From CAYVTV01 sp964454295 (GTDB lineage Bacteria > Bacteroidota > Bacteroidia > Bacteroidales > GCA-2748055), in contig CAYVTV010000073.1 in assembly GCA_964454295.1 (NCBI GenBank), positions 1 to 16,871 of the forward strand: 16,871 nucleotides of DNA, in the 5' to 3' direction. The notes under the pieces are model-generated. The model was given only the letters and a program-made list of their open reading frames with translations. It had not been told where the DNA came from and made no database searches. Position 1 is the first letter of the stretch. Each line of letters begins with the position of its first letter. The position numbers and the translations under genes were made by a program. Below are positions 7,704 through 14,647 of the stretch, piece by piece.

Positions 7704-7964
7704 ATGGCACATAAGAAAGGAGCCGGCAGTTCACGTAACGGACGCGAATCAGAAAGCAAACGACTGGGTGTAAAACTTTATGGCGGTCAGTTAGCTAAAG
7801 CCGGCAATATAATCGTTCGCCAGAGAGGCACAGTTCATCATCCCGGACAAAATGTGGGAATTGGGAAAGACCATACTCTTTTTGCCCTGATTGACGGGAA
7901 AATTGAATTTAAAAAGAAAAAAGACAATAAGTCATTTGTTAATGTAACTCCGGTAGAGAATTAA
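7704..7964 (+). CDS. rpmA: 50S ribosomal protein L27
   Basis: This 86-residue protein has the standard L27 length and layout. It starts MAHKKGAGSSRNGRESESKR, whose N-terminal arm reaches toward the peptidyl transferase centre. It then has LGVKLYGGQ, AGNIIVRQRGT and HPGQNVGIGKDHTLFAL. There is no N-terminal leader of the kind cleaved in Firmicutes. It sits 22 bp after rplU in the conserved rplU-rpmA order and shares its promoter. Confidence 0.98.
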   Translation: MAHKKGAGSSRNGRESESKRLGVKLYGGQLAKAGNIIVRQRGTVHHPGQNVGIGKDHTLFALIDGKIEFKKKKDNKSFVNVTPVEN

Positions 7965-7990
7965 CATTCTTTCTTAAACCTGATCAAAAT

Positions 7991-8040
7991 CTCCTGTAAA
8001 CTGCTAACTTTACTGTCAGTTTCAGGAGTTTTTTATTTTC
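7991..8040 (+). terminator. Hairpin terminator after rpmA, in the serS leader
   Basis: The left arm CTCCTGTAAACTG (7991-8003) pairs with CAGTTTCAGGAG (8017-8028), with one bulged T and a 13-nt loop. TTTTTTATTTT follows. This is a classic intrinsic terminator for rplU-rpmA. It ends only about 25 bp before the serS ATG, so serS must rely on read-through or on a promoter hidden in this segment. Confidence 0.75.
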
Positions 8041-8062
8041 CTCCCCTTAACTTATCCGAATT

Positions 8063-9337
8063 ATGTTAAACATACATTTTATCAGGGAAAACAAAGATTA
8101 TGTTATTGAAAGGTTAAAAACAAAACGATTTAACCACCCTGAAATCATTGAACAGATCATTCTCTCCGATGAAAAACGGAGAGAGGCTCAAAAACTAGCT
8201 GATCAATCACTCGCTGAGATGAATGCTATCTCAAAGGAAATAGGGAACTTATTTCAATCTGGTAAAAAGCAGGAAGCTGAAGAATTAAAAAGCCGTACTT
8301 CCTTTCTTAAAGAAGAAATAAAAAGATTGAATGGTCTGTTTACAAATTACAGTAATGAACTCGACGACCTGATCATCCAGGTGCCGAACCTGCCCCACAT
8401 AGCAGTACCTGAGGGTGACGGAGCAGAAAACAATGTAATCGTAAGAGGGAATAATATTGATCCTGAGCTCGCGGATGATGCACTTCCTCACTGGGACCTG
8501 GGTAAAAAATATAACATCATTGACTTTGAACTTGGCAACAAAATTACCGGAGCCGGGTTCCCTGTCTTTAAGGGTAAAGGAGCCAGACTTCAAAGAGCCC
8601 TGATAAATTTTTTCCTCGACGAAAATACTAAGGCAGGATATACTGAAGTTCTGCCACCCTTTCTCGTAAATGAAGATTCCGGTTTCGGAACAGGACAATT
8701 ACCCGACAAAGAAGGACAAATGTATCATATTACGATCGATAACCTTTATCTTATCCCTACTGCCGAAGTGCCTGTTACAAACCTGTACCGCGATATGATA
8801 CTCGAGGCGGAAGAACTGCCCATTAAAAATACAGCCTATACCCCCTGTTTCAGAAGAGAAGCCGGATCATACGGAAAGGATGTCAGGGGACTGAACAGAG
8901 TGCATCAGTTCGACAAGGTGGAAATAGTACAGGTACAACACCCTGACAAGTCCTATGAAACACTTGAGGAAATGGTTGCTCACGTTGAAAGTTTAATTAT
9001 CAAACTGGGATTGCCATATCGCATTGTTAAACTTTGCGGGGGAGACATGAGTTTCACATCAGCCCTTACATACGATTTTGAAGTGTACGCTGCTGCACAA
9101 AAAAAATGGCTCGAAGTAAGTTCTGTTTCAAACTTCGAATCCTTCCAGGCAACCAGACTTAAACTAAGATTCCGGGATAAAGGCGATAAAAAAACACGTT
9201 TTGTTCACACCCTTAACGGATCCTCACTCGCCCTTCCAAGAATAGTGGCTGCACTGCTTGAAAATAACCAGTCAGCCAGGGGTATTGTCATTCCTCCGGT
9301 AGTGCATCCTTATACCGGTTTTGAATTGATTGACTGA
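8063..9337 (+). CDS. serS: Seryl-tRNA synthetase
   Basis: A 424-residue class II aminoacyl-tRNA synthetase that charges tRNA-Ser with serine in the cytosol. Residues about 28-105 form the Glu/Lys-rich coiled-coil arm that holds the long variable arm of tRNA-Ser. The catalytic core shows a motif 1 region around 165-199, TAEVPV (233-238), motif 2 CFRREAGSYGKDVRGLNRVH (262-281) and motif 3 LNGSSLALPRIVAALLENNQ (384-403). Length is typical. The DMT transporter begins 6 bp after the stop and ruvC overlaps that gene, so the three probably share a transcript. Confidence 0.98.
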   Translation: MLNIHFIRENKDYVIERLKTKRFNHPEIIEQIILSDEKRREAQKLADQSLAEMNAISKEIGNLFQSGKKQEAEELKSRTSFLKEEIKRLNGLFTNYSNELDDLIIQVPNLPHIAVPEGDGAENNVIVRGNNIDPELADDALPHWDLGKKYNIIDFELGNKITGAGFPVFKGKGARLQRALINFFLDENTKAGYTEVLPPFLVNEDSGFGTGQLPDKEGQMYHITIDNLYLIPTAEVPVTNLYRDMILEAEELPIKNTAYTPCFRREAGSYGKDVRGLNRVHQFDKVEIVQVQHPDKSYETLEEMVAHVESLIIKLGLPYRIVKLCGGDMSFTSALTYDFEVYAAAQKKWLEVSSVSNFESFQATRLKLRFRDKGDKKTRFVHTLNGSSLALPRIVAALLENNQSARGIVIPPVVHPYTGFELID

Positions 9338-9343
9338 TAGCTG

Positions 9344-10219
9344 ATGGCAAACCAGAAAAAGGCATATTTCTTTGCCGGCCTTACTGTATTATGCTGGTCA
9401 ACTATCGCTTCTGCCTTTAAAATAGCCCTGGGATACCAGGATAACTTTCAACTCCTGACGGGATCCGCACTCGTCAGCTTCCTTATCCTCCTCACTATTA
9501 TTCTTTTCAGGGGAAATGTCCGGGAAGTCTTTTCCTTTACATGGAAAGAATATTTGTATTCAGCAATNNNNNNNNNNCCTTTCCTCTATTACATCATCCT
9601 GTTTAAAGCCTATTCCATATTACCTGCCCAGGTAGCCCAACCCCTAAATATGACCTGGCCGGTTGTGCTCGTCATGATATCAATTCCCCTGCTCGGACAG
9701 AAAATACGCATCATAAGTATGCTTGCCATGCTTATAAGCTTTACCGGAGTATTATTCATCTCATCCCAGGGAATAAACGGCAATTATAAACCGGAACAAT
9801 TACCCGGAATGATACTCGCTGTTGGAAGTTCAATGATATGGGCGTTCTTCTGGATACTGAATGTGAAAGACAAACGGGATGAAATTGTCAAACTCTTTCT
9901 TAACTTTTTCTTCGCCCTGGTATTCCTTTTTATATCAATGCCTGTATTCAACATATCATTCCCTTCAGGGAAATCAGCATGGTTATCTTCTGCATATGTC
10001 GGATGTTTTGAGATGGGCTTTGCTTTTATATTCTGGTTAAAAGCATTAAAATACTCGGAAACAACCGATAAAGTCAGCAACCTGATATATATCTCTCCTT
10101 TTCTCTCATTAATATTTATTCACTATATTGTTGAAGAAAAAATTTATTTTACCACTGTCATCGGATTGATTTTAATAATAACAGGAATACTTATTCAAAA
10201 TAGATGGAAAAGAAATTAA
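9344..10219 (+). CDS. DMT/EamA family transporter (interrupted by assembly gap)
   Basis: This membrane protein has about 291 codons and resembles the EamA drug/metabolite transporters, with roughly ten hydrophobic segments in two EamA repeats. The first repeat contains FKAYSILPAQVAQPLNMTWP, typical of the family's third and fourth helices; the second contains FWLKALKYSETTDKVSNLIY at the matching place. Four residues (about 75-78) are unknown because of ten N at 9568-9577. The frame stays open on both sides, so the real gap is probably short and equals 10 modulo 3. The transported compound cannot be predicted. The start is 6 bp after serS. Confidence 0.88.
   Translation: MANQKKAYFFAGLTVLCWSTIASAFKIALGYQDNFQLLTGSALVSFLILLTIILFRGNVREVFSFTWKEYLYSAXXXXPFLYYIILFKAYSILPAQVAQPLNMTWPVVLVMISIPLLGQKIRIISMLAMLISFTGVLFISSQGINGNYKPEQLPGMILAVGSSMIWAFFWILNVKDKRDEIVKLFLNFFFALVFLFISMPVFNISFPSGKSAWLSSAYVGCFEMGFAFIFWLKALKYSETTDKVSNLIYISPFLSLIFIHYIVEEKIYFTTVIGLILIITGILIQNRWKRN
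9568..9577. other. Assembly gap (10 N)
   Basis: Ten N fall inside the DMT transporter gene, in the predicted third membrane helix. The unchanged reading frame downstream suggests that only a few bases are truly unknown. Confidence 0.99.
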
Positions 10220-10776
10220 CCCGGGATATGCGGGACAGAGTAATACTGGGAATTGACCCCGGAACAAATATCATGGGTTACGGAGTTGTTAAAGGGGATA
10301 AAAAAGGTCCTCTTCTTCTGGATTTGGGGATCATTGATCTGCATAAAATAAAGGATCCATATAAAAAACTGGAAGCCATATTCAATGAAACTATAATACT
10401 AATAGATAAATACAATCCTACTGATCTGGCTATTGAAGCTCCTTTTTATGGAAGAAACATACAGAGCATGTTAAAACTTGGAAGGGCACAGGGCACTGCA
10501 ATTTCTGCCGCTATCTTCAAGTCTGTTGACATCTTTGAATATGCCCCCAGAAAAATAAAAATGTCGATTACCGGAACCGGCAGCGCCTCCAAAGAACAGG
10601 TAGCTGTAATGCTTGGGAAAATGCTTGATTTCCCCATGATAACAAAAAACCTGGATGCAACTGACGGACTTGCGGCAGCCGTATGCCATTATTACCAGGA
10701 TAATTCCCGGAAAATAATTCCTCAATATAAAAACTGGAAAAGCTTCCTGAAAAATAACCCGGATCGCATCTGTTAG
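10204..10776 (+). CDS. ruvC: Crossover junction endodeoxyribonuclease RuvC
   Basis: RuvC cuts Holliday junctions during homologous recombination together with RuvAB. This 190-residue protein shows the RNase H-like catalytic acids: D18 in ILGIDPGT, E78 in LAIEAPF, and D151 and D154 in LDATDGLAAAVCH. SMLKLGRAQG (88-97) and the KIKMSITGTGSASKEQV stretch are also family hallmarks. The called start overlaps the end of the transporter by 16 bp. A second Met at 10228 (residue 9), 8 bp after the transporter stop, is an equally sensible start because the conserved domain begins right after it. Neither start has a strong ribosome binding site. Confidence 0.96.
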   Translation: MEKKLTRDMRDRVILGIDPGTNIMGYGVVKGDKKGPLLLDLGIIDLHKIKDPYKKLEAIFNETIILIDKYNPTDLAIEAPFYGRNIQSMLKLGRAQGTAISAAIFKSVDIFEYAPRKIKMSITGTGSASKEQVAVMLGKMLDFPMITKNLDATDGLAAAVCHYYQDNSRKIIPQYKNWKSFLKNNPDRIC

Positions 10777-11168
10777 GACATTGCCGCTTTTATTTTCTCT
10801 GCAGTACTCCTGAACTCCTCCTGGGTAAGCTTCAGTTTAGGCTGACTGAAATCAATATCAAAAATGGTATTGATCGGTATCAGATGAATATGCGCATGAG
10901 GCACTTCGAGACCCACCACTGCGATACCCACCCTTTTGCATTCAATAGCCTTATCAATACCTTTCGCAACCTTTTTGGCAAAAACCATCATACCTGAAAG
11001 AAGCTTATCATCCAGATCAAATATATAATCTGTTTCCTGCTTTGGAATAACAAGAGTATGCCCTAAGGCAAGGGGATTAATATCAAGAAAAGCCAGGTAA
11101 TGCTTATCCTCAGCAATTTTCCAGCAGGGAATTTCTCCCATAACTATTCTTGAAAAGATGGATGGCAT
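10773..11168 (-). CDS. HIT family protein (nucleotide hydrolase/transferase)
   Basis: A 131-residue cytosolic protein of the histidine triad superfamily. It starts with the family's typical SIFSRIVMGEIPCWKIAED and carries the active-site triad HAHIHLIP (H91, H93, H95) near the expected position. HINT-type members cleave phosphoramidates of AMP, but the exact substrate here is unknown. It lies 17 bp downstream of greA on the same strand and is probably co-transcribed with it. Its TAA shares bases with the TAG of the convergent ruvC (TTAG at 10773-10776). Confidence 0.95.
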   Translation of the reverse strand: MPSIFSRIVMGEIPCWKIAEDKHYLAFLDINPLALGHTLVIPKQETDYIFDLDDKLLSGMMVFAKKVAKGIDKAIECKRVGIAVVGLEVPHAHIHLIPINTIFDIDFSQPKLKLTQEEFRSTAEKIKAAMS

Positions 11169-11185
11169 AATCAGAGTTTTTAATA

Positions 11186-11662
11186 CTAAAGAGCTATATT
11201 GACAATTTCATACTCAACTATTCCTGAAGGGACCTTAACACTTACAATGTCTCCCACTTTCTTTCCCAGCAGTCCTTTTGCAATAGGAGTAGTAACAGAA
11301 AGTTTACCAGCCTTCAGATCGGCTTCAGACTCAGAGACTATGGTATATTCAAGTATACTATTATTGCCTCTGTTTCTGATCTTAACTTTATTCATTATCT
11401 GAACAGAATTTGTATCAATCCTTGATTCATCAATAATACGTGCACCGGCGATCTGCTCTTCAAGCCTTGCAATTTTCAGCTCAAGCATGCCCTGTGCTTC
11501 CTTAGCCGCTTCATATTCAGCGTTCTCAGAAAGATCACCTTTCTCCCTGGCTTCAGCTATCTGTCTCGAGATAGCAGGTCTCTCCACAGATGTAAGATGT
11601 TCAAGTTCCTTTCTAAGTTTCTTTAAACCATCCTCAGTCATATAAAGCACCTTATTCATCAT
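11186..11662 (-). CDS. greA: Transcription elongation factor GreA
   Basis: GreA enters the RNA polymerase secondary channel and stimulates cleavage of backtracked RNA. The protein is 158 residues, the normal size. The N-terminal coiled coil (about 1-77) carries the tip motif GDLSENAEYEAA with the acidic pair D43 and E46 that coordinate the cleavage metal. The C-terminal domain (about 85-158) ends LLGKKVGDIVSVKVPSG. Two Met codons are adjacent (11662 and 11659) and either may be used. The leader contains a strong hairpin with a U run, described separately. Confidence 0.97.
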   Translation of the reverse strand: MMNKVLYMTEDGLKKLRKELEHLTSVERPAISRQIAEAREKGDLSENAEYEAAKEAQGMLELKIARLEEQIAGARIIDESRIDTNSVQIMNKVKIRNRGNNSILEYTIVSESEADLKAGKLSVTTPIAKGLLGKKVGDIVSVKVPSGIVEYEIVNIAL

Positions 11663-11680
11663 CGGTTTCTTTAGTTATAC

Positions 11681-11716
11681 AAAAAAATAAAGAATTCAGG
11701 CAAGCCTGAACTCTTT
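11681..11716 (-). terminator. Terminator-like hairpin in the greA leader
   Basis: Read on the minus strand, AAAGAGTTCAGGC and GCCTGAATTCTTT form a 13-bp stem with one mismatch and a TT loop, followed by ATTTTTTT. By form it is an intrinsic terminator for the upstream anchored-protein gene. Only 18 bp remain between the U run and the greA ATG, too few for a promoter. Any greA transcript starting upstream must therefore pass through it, which makes attenuation or processing possible. Confidence 0.7.
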
Positions 11717-11722
11717 ATAACA

Positions 11723-11730
11723 CAAATATA
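11723..11730 (-). promoter_or_regulatory. Candidate -7 element for greA-HIT
   Basis: On the minus strand this reads TATATTTG, a full match to TAnnTTTG. No clear TTTG stands 19-21 bp upstream. A transcript from here would begin at about the first base of the leader hairpin. Confidence 0.45.
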
Positions 11731-11767
11731 TAAAATTATTTAATAAAAGAAAAGTACCCCTTGCTTT

Positions 11768-12328
11768 TTAAAATTGTTTACGAACCAGTATTTCCGAAAA
11801 AATAATCGCTTTTGTTAAATTAAATTCCTCATAAATCTCACTTAAAACAGACAGATGATAGGCATCTGTATCGGGTTGGTTTTCAGACTTTGTCAGATCA
11901 CCGCTTATTAACTCGGAATGATCGTCATATTTATATTCCTTAAATACATGTATTCCTTCCTGGATTTCATCATGGATAGCATGAACCATGTCTATCGGAT
12001 TTTCTGTTTCGGGCAGATCAGTTTTGTAAGCTTCAACCCGTTGTTGCTCCTTTTCAATAATCGTTTTTTCCGGGATTCTTTCTTCCCGGTTAAAAATATT
12101 TTCTTCAGGTACGGCTTGTAAATCTTCTCTCTGATGATAATCCCCAATAAAGGCCTTGAGTTTCTCAGCTAAAATATCCTCAGGGGAATTGAATTCTTCT
12201 TCTTCATTTTCCGCTTCGGGAGAAGGAACTGCCTGTTGAACCGGTTTTTTTTTCTTCCCAATTGCACCTAAAACAATGAAAACGATCATTACAATTATAT
12301 AGATCAGGGTATCAATATCTATCTTCAT
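11768..12328 (-). CDS. Small membrane-anchored protein of unknown function
   Basis: This 186-residue protein has one N-terminal membrane helix (about residues 8-24, LIYIIVMIVFIVLGAIG) followed by a Lys patch (KKKKP), so the rest probably faces the cytoplasm. A Glu-rich, low-complexity middle (about 36-150) is probably disordered. The last 20 or so residues (EFNLTKAIIFSEILVRKQF) look folded and helical; similar SEILxRK endings occur in small proteins of other Bacteroidota, as far as I recall. No enzyme motif is visible. On the minus strand it lies upstream of greA, with a terminator-like hairpin between them. TTATTTTG at 12365-12372 (minus strand) is a weak -7 candidate. Confidence 0.8.
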   Translation of the reverse strand: MKIDIDTLIYIIVMIVFIVLGAIGKKKKPVQQAVPSPEAENEEEEFNSPEDILAEKLKAFIGDYHQREDLQAVPEENIFNREERIPEKTIIEKEQQRVEAYKTDLPETENPIDMVHAIHDEIQEGIHVFKEYKYDDHSELISGDLTKSENQPDTDAYHLSVLSEIYEEFNLTKAIIFSEILVRKQF

Positions 12329-12501
12329 GGCAAAATAAAAAGGATAAATAATCAGTTAAAGGTACAAAATAAAATATTCTGATGAAATTTTATTAATAAT
12401 TTCTAACTTCATCATTTCAAAATATATGAATTTTCGTACTTACATATCATAATCGTAAAAGATTAATTATTAGTAATATAGATTTTTATAATTAAATGTT
12501 C

Positions 12502-12606
12502 TCCTTTGTATTCCTTCGTGCATACTTTCGTGTCCTTCGTGGTTTAATGCGTATTAAGGTTAACCACAAAGGACGCAAAGGTCATCACAAAGGAACACGA
12601 AGGAAA
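12502..12606. repeat. Imperfect inverted repeat built on CCTTCGTG / CACAAAGG units
   Basis: The left arm (12502-12547) reads through TCCTTTGT, TTCCTTCGTG, TTTCGTG and TCCTTCGTGG. The right arm (12560-12606) is its reverse complement with several transitions: CCACAAAGGA, CGCAAAGG, CACAAAGGA and ACACGAAGGA. The loop is about 12 nt. It occupies the centre of the 347-bp spacer 12329-12675 between the anchored-protein gene and the Rieske-like lipoprotein gene; the rest of the spacer is AT-rich and featureless to my eye. Elements of this wording are familiar from intergenic regions of many bacteria. It is probably a dispersed repeat. Confidence 0.7.
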
Positions 12607-12675
12607 AACTATATAATATTTTATTTATCATACATCAAAAATATCCTGTTATCTGAAAAAAATAACTGGTTTAAA

Positions 12676-13116
12676 ATGAGGATTCTATATTTTTTTTTCT
12701 TATTCCTTATATTAACAATTTCCTGTAAAAGAAATCAACTATGCGACTTCCCCTATGTAAGTGTTAATGTTACACTGGGAATTGTTTCAGATCTCGGAAA
12801 CCTTGGTCCGGACCAGGTATACTTTTTAAACAACCATGGCTTTAATAACCAGGGTATTGTTATTTACCGGTCATTTATGAATGATGATTACGGAAATCCA
12901 AGATACTATGCTTTTGACAGAACCTGTCCTTACGAGCCTGACTATTCCTGCAAGGTTGATACCGCAGGAAATTTTGGCGGGCTGGTAGAATGCAAATGCT
13001 GCAAATCGCAATATTTACTAATGTATGAAGGGAGTGTTTTTAAAGGTCCCGCCGTTTGCCCGTTAAGGCAATACTCATGTATTGTTGACGGCGACAGGCT
13101 TATCATCCGCAATTAA
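12676..13116 (+). CDS. Rieske-like lipoprotein lacking histidine ligands
   Basis: I place the start at 12676, giving 146 residues, because MRILYFFFLFLILTISC is a proper lipoprotein signal with C17 as the lipid-bearing residue. A longer frame from 12496 would run through the inverted repeat and bury this signal. The mature protein has the outline of a Rieske fold: FDRTCPYE (C84, Y86), VECKCCKSQY (C106, C108, C109), then EGSVFKGPAVCPLRQY with the conserved GPA and PL. In true Rieske proteins the two motifs are CxH and CxxH; here both His positions are non-His (Tyr and Cys). C92, C128 and C135 add further cysteines. A standard 2Fe-2S Rieske centre is therefore unlikely; another metal site or disulfides are possible. 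The gene ends exactly where the convergent ahcY ends. Confidence 0.75.
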   Translation: MRILYFFFLFLILTISCKRNQLCDFPYVSVNVTLGIVSDLGNLGPDQVYFLNNHGFNNQGIVIYRSFMNDDYGNPRYYAFDRTCPYEPDYSCKVDTAGNFGGLVECKCCKSQYLLMYEGSVFKGPAVCPLRQYSCIVDGDRLIIRN

Positions 13117-14541
13117 TCAGTAACGGTAATAATCAGGCTTAAACGGCCCTTCCTGCGGCACACCAATATAATCTGCCTGCTCCTTTGTTAACCTGGTAAG
13201 CTTAACACCAATCTGGTCAAGGTGCAGCCTGGCCACTTCCTCATCAAGATATTTAGGTAATGTGTATACTCCAATATCATGTTTCTTCCTCCACAATTCT
13301 ATCTGTGCCAGCGTCTGGTTGGAGAAGGAATTGCTCATTACAAAAGACGGATGTCCCGTGGCACATCCCAGATTTACCAGCCTGCCCTCAGCCAGAAGAT
13401 AAATAGAATGACCGTCATTAAATACATATTTATCAACCTGAGGCTTTATATTGATCTTTTCAGCTTCTTTATATTCATTCAAAGGATCAACCTGTATCTC
13501 ATTATCAAAATGGCCAATATTACAGATTATTGACTGATCCTTCATCTTTTTCATATGTTCCAGGGTTATAACATCCCTGTTTCCCGTTGCAGTGACAAAG
13601 ATATTACCCTCTGCGAGAGCATCCTCAACGGTAGTAACTTCGTAACCCTCCATGGCTGCCTGCAGTGCACATATGGGATCTATTTCCGTGACAAGCACCC
13701 TGGCTCCGTACGATTTCATTGACTGGGCACAACCTTTACCCACATCACCATACCCGCAGATGACAACCACCTTACCGGCAATCATCACATCAGTAGCCCT
13801 TTTAATTCCATCTGCCAGTGACTCACGGCAGCCATACAGATTATCAAATTTCGACTTGGTAACCGAATCGTTTACATTCATGGCAGGAAAAAGGAGAGTG
13901 CCTTGTTCCATCATCTGGTAAAGACGATGCACGCCGGTTGTTGTTTCTTCGGAAACTCCCCTGATTTCCCCAACCATCTTATGCCACTTGTCAGGTGATA
14001 CTTCCAGGATGTCTTTTAAGGTTTTAATGATAATTTCTTCTTCTCTGTTTGCTCCCCTCCTGTTCAGCAGAGAAGGATCATTTTCAGCCTCGTACCCCTT
14101 ATGAACCATAAGTGTGGCATCTCCCCCGTCATCAACAATAAGATGCGGACCTTTCCCGCCAGGAAAAGTGAGAGCCTGTGCTGTACACCACCAGTATTCT
14201 TCCAGTGTTTCTCCCTTCCATGCAAATACAGGGACTCCCCTGGAAGCAAGTGCTGCAGCAGCATGATCCTGGGTCGAAAAAATATTGCAGCTAGCCCACC
14301 TTACATCAGCACCCAGCTCAATGAGGGTTTCTACCAATACGGCAGTCTGAATGGTCATATGCAATGATCCCGTAATCCTTGCTCCCTGCAAAGGTTTATC
14401 CTTAGCATATTTATTTCTTATGGCCATTAATCCCGGCATCTCCTGCTCAGCAATCTCAATTTCCTTCCTGCCCCATTCAGCTAATCCTAAATCCTTTACT
14501 TTAAAAGGAAGGACTTCTGTTAATGTTAAATTGTTTTCCAT
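13117..14541 (-). CDS. ahcY: Adenosylhomocysteinase (S-adenosylhomocysteine hydrolase)
   Basis: This cytosolic NAD-dependent enzyme splits S-adenosylhomocysteine into adenosine and homocysteine, clearing the by-product of methylation. The 474-residue length fits bacterial members. Visible landmarks are GSLHMTIQTAVL (H61), VDDGGDATLMVHKG (D137, D138), the VTKSKFDNLYG stretch with K229 and D233, and the Rossmann motif GYGDVGKG (263-270). The C terminus ends with the Lys/Tyr-rich FKPDYYRY tail that contacts NAD in the neighbouring subunit. ribF lies upstream on the same strand with a 106-bp gap containing a 7-bp tandem repeat. I see no riboswitch and no clear TAnnTTTG promoter in front of it. 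Confidence 0.98.
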   Translation of the reverse strand: MENNLTLTEVLPFKVKDLGLAEWGRKEIEIAEQEMPGLMAIRNKYAKDKPLQGARITGSLHMTIQTAVLVETLIELGADVRWASCNIFSTQDHAAAALASRGVPVFAWKGETLEEYWWCTAQALTFPGGKGPHLIVDDGGDATLMVHKGYEAENDPSLLNRRGANREEEIIIKTLKDILEVSPDKWHKMVGEIRGVSEETTTGVHRLYQMMEQGTLLFPAMNVNDSVTKSKFDNLYGCRESLADGIKRATDVMIAGKVVVICGYGDVGKGCAQSMKSYGARVLVTEIDPICALQAAMEGYEVTTVEDALAEGNIFVTATGNRDVITLEHMKKMKDQSIICNIGHFDNEIQVDPLNEYKEAEKINIKPQVDKYVFNDGHSIYLLAEGRLVNLGCATGHPSFVMSNSFSNQTLAQIELWRKKHDIGVYTLPKYLDEEVARLHLDQIGVKLTRLTKEQADYIGVPQEGPFKPDYYRY

Positions 14542-14585
14542 TTTAATAATATTATAGATTCAATTAATCCCTTATCCTCAACCAC

Positions 14586-14613
14586 GTCACATGTCACTCG
14601 TCACTCGTCACAT
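14586..14613. repeat. Tandem repeat, 4 copies of a 7-bp GTCAC(T/A)(C/T) unit
   Basis: GTCACAT, GTCACTC, GTCACTC and GTCACAT follow each other without gaps between ribF and ahcY. No inverted partner is seen nearby, unlike the other short-unit repeats in the window. Confidence 0.85.
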
Positions 14614-14647
14614 ATCAACAGGCCAATGTTTAACATTTCACCACACT

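Noticed and set aside
7015..7734. 239-codon minus-strand frame opposite rplU
   Set aside because: It is the antisense of the Lys/Ala-rich tail, which lacks stops because of its biased codons. The plus strand encodes recognisable L21 followed by L27.
12496..12675. In-frame extension of the Rieske-like lipoprotein gene to an upstream ATG at 12496
   Set aside because: It would place the lipoprotein signal 60 residues inside the protein, and its codons come from the inverted repeat. The start at 12676 gives a normal lipobox.
14542..14647. Possible SAM or SAH riboswitch before ahcY
   Set aside because: The region shows only a 7-bp tandem repeat and AT-rich sequence. I could not find the paired elements of any known SAM/SAH aptamer.
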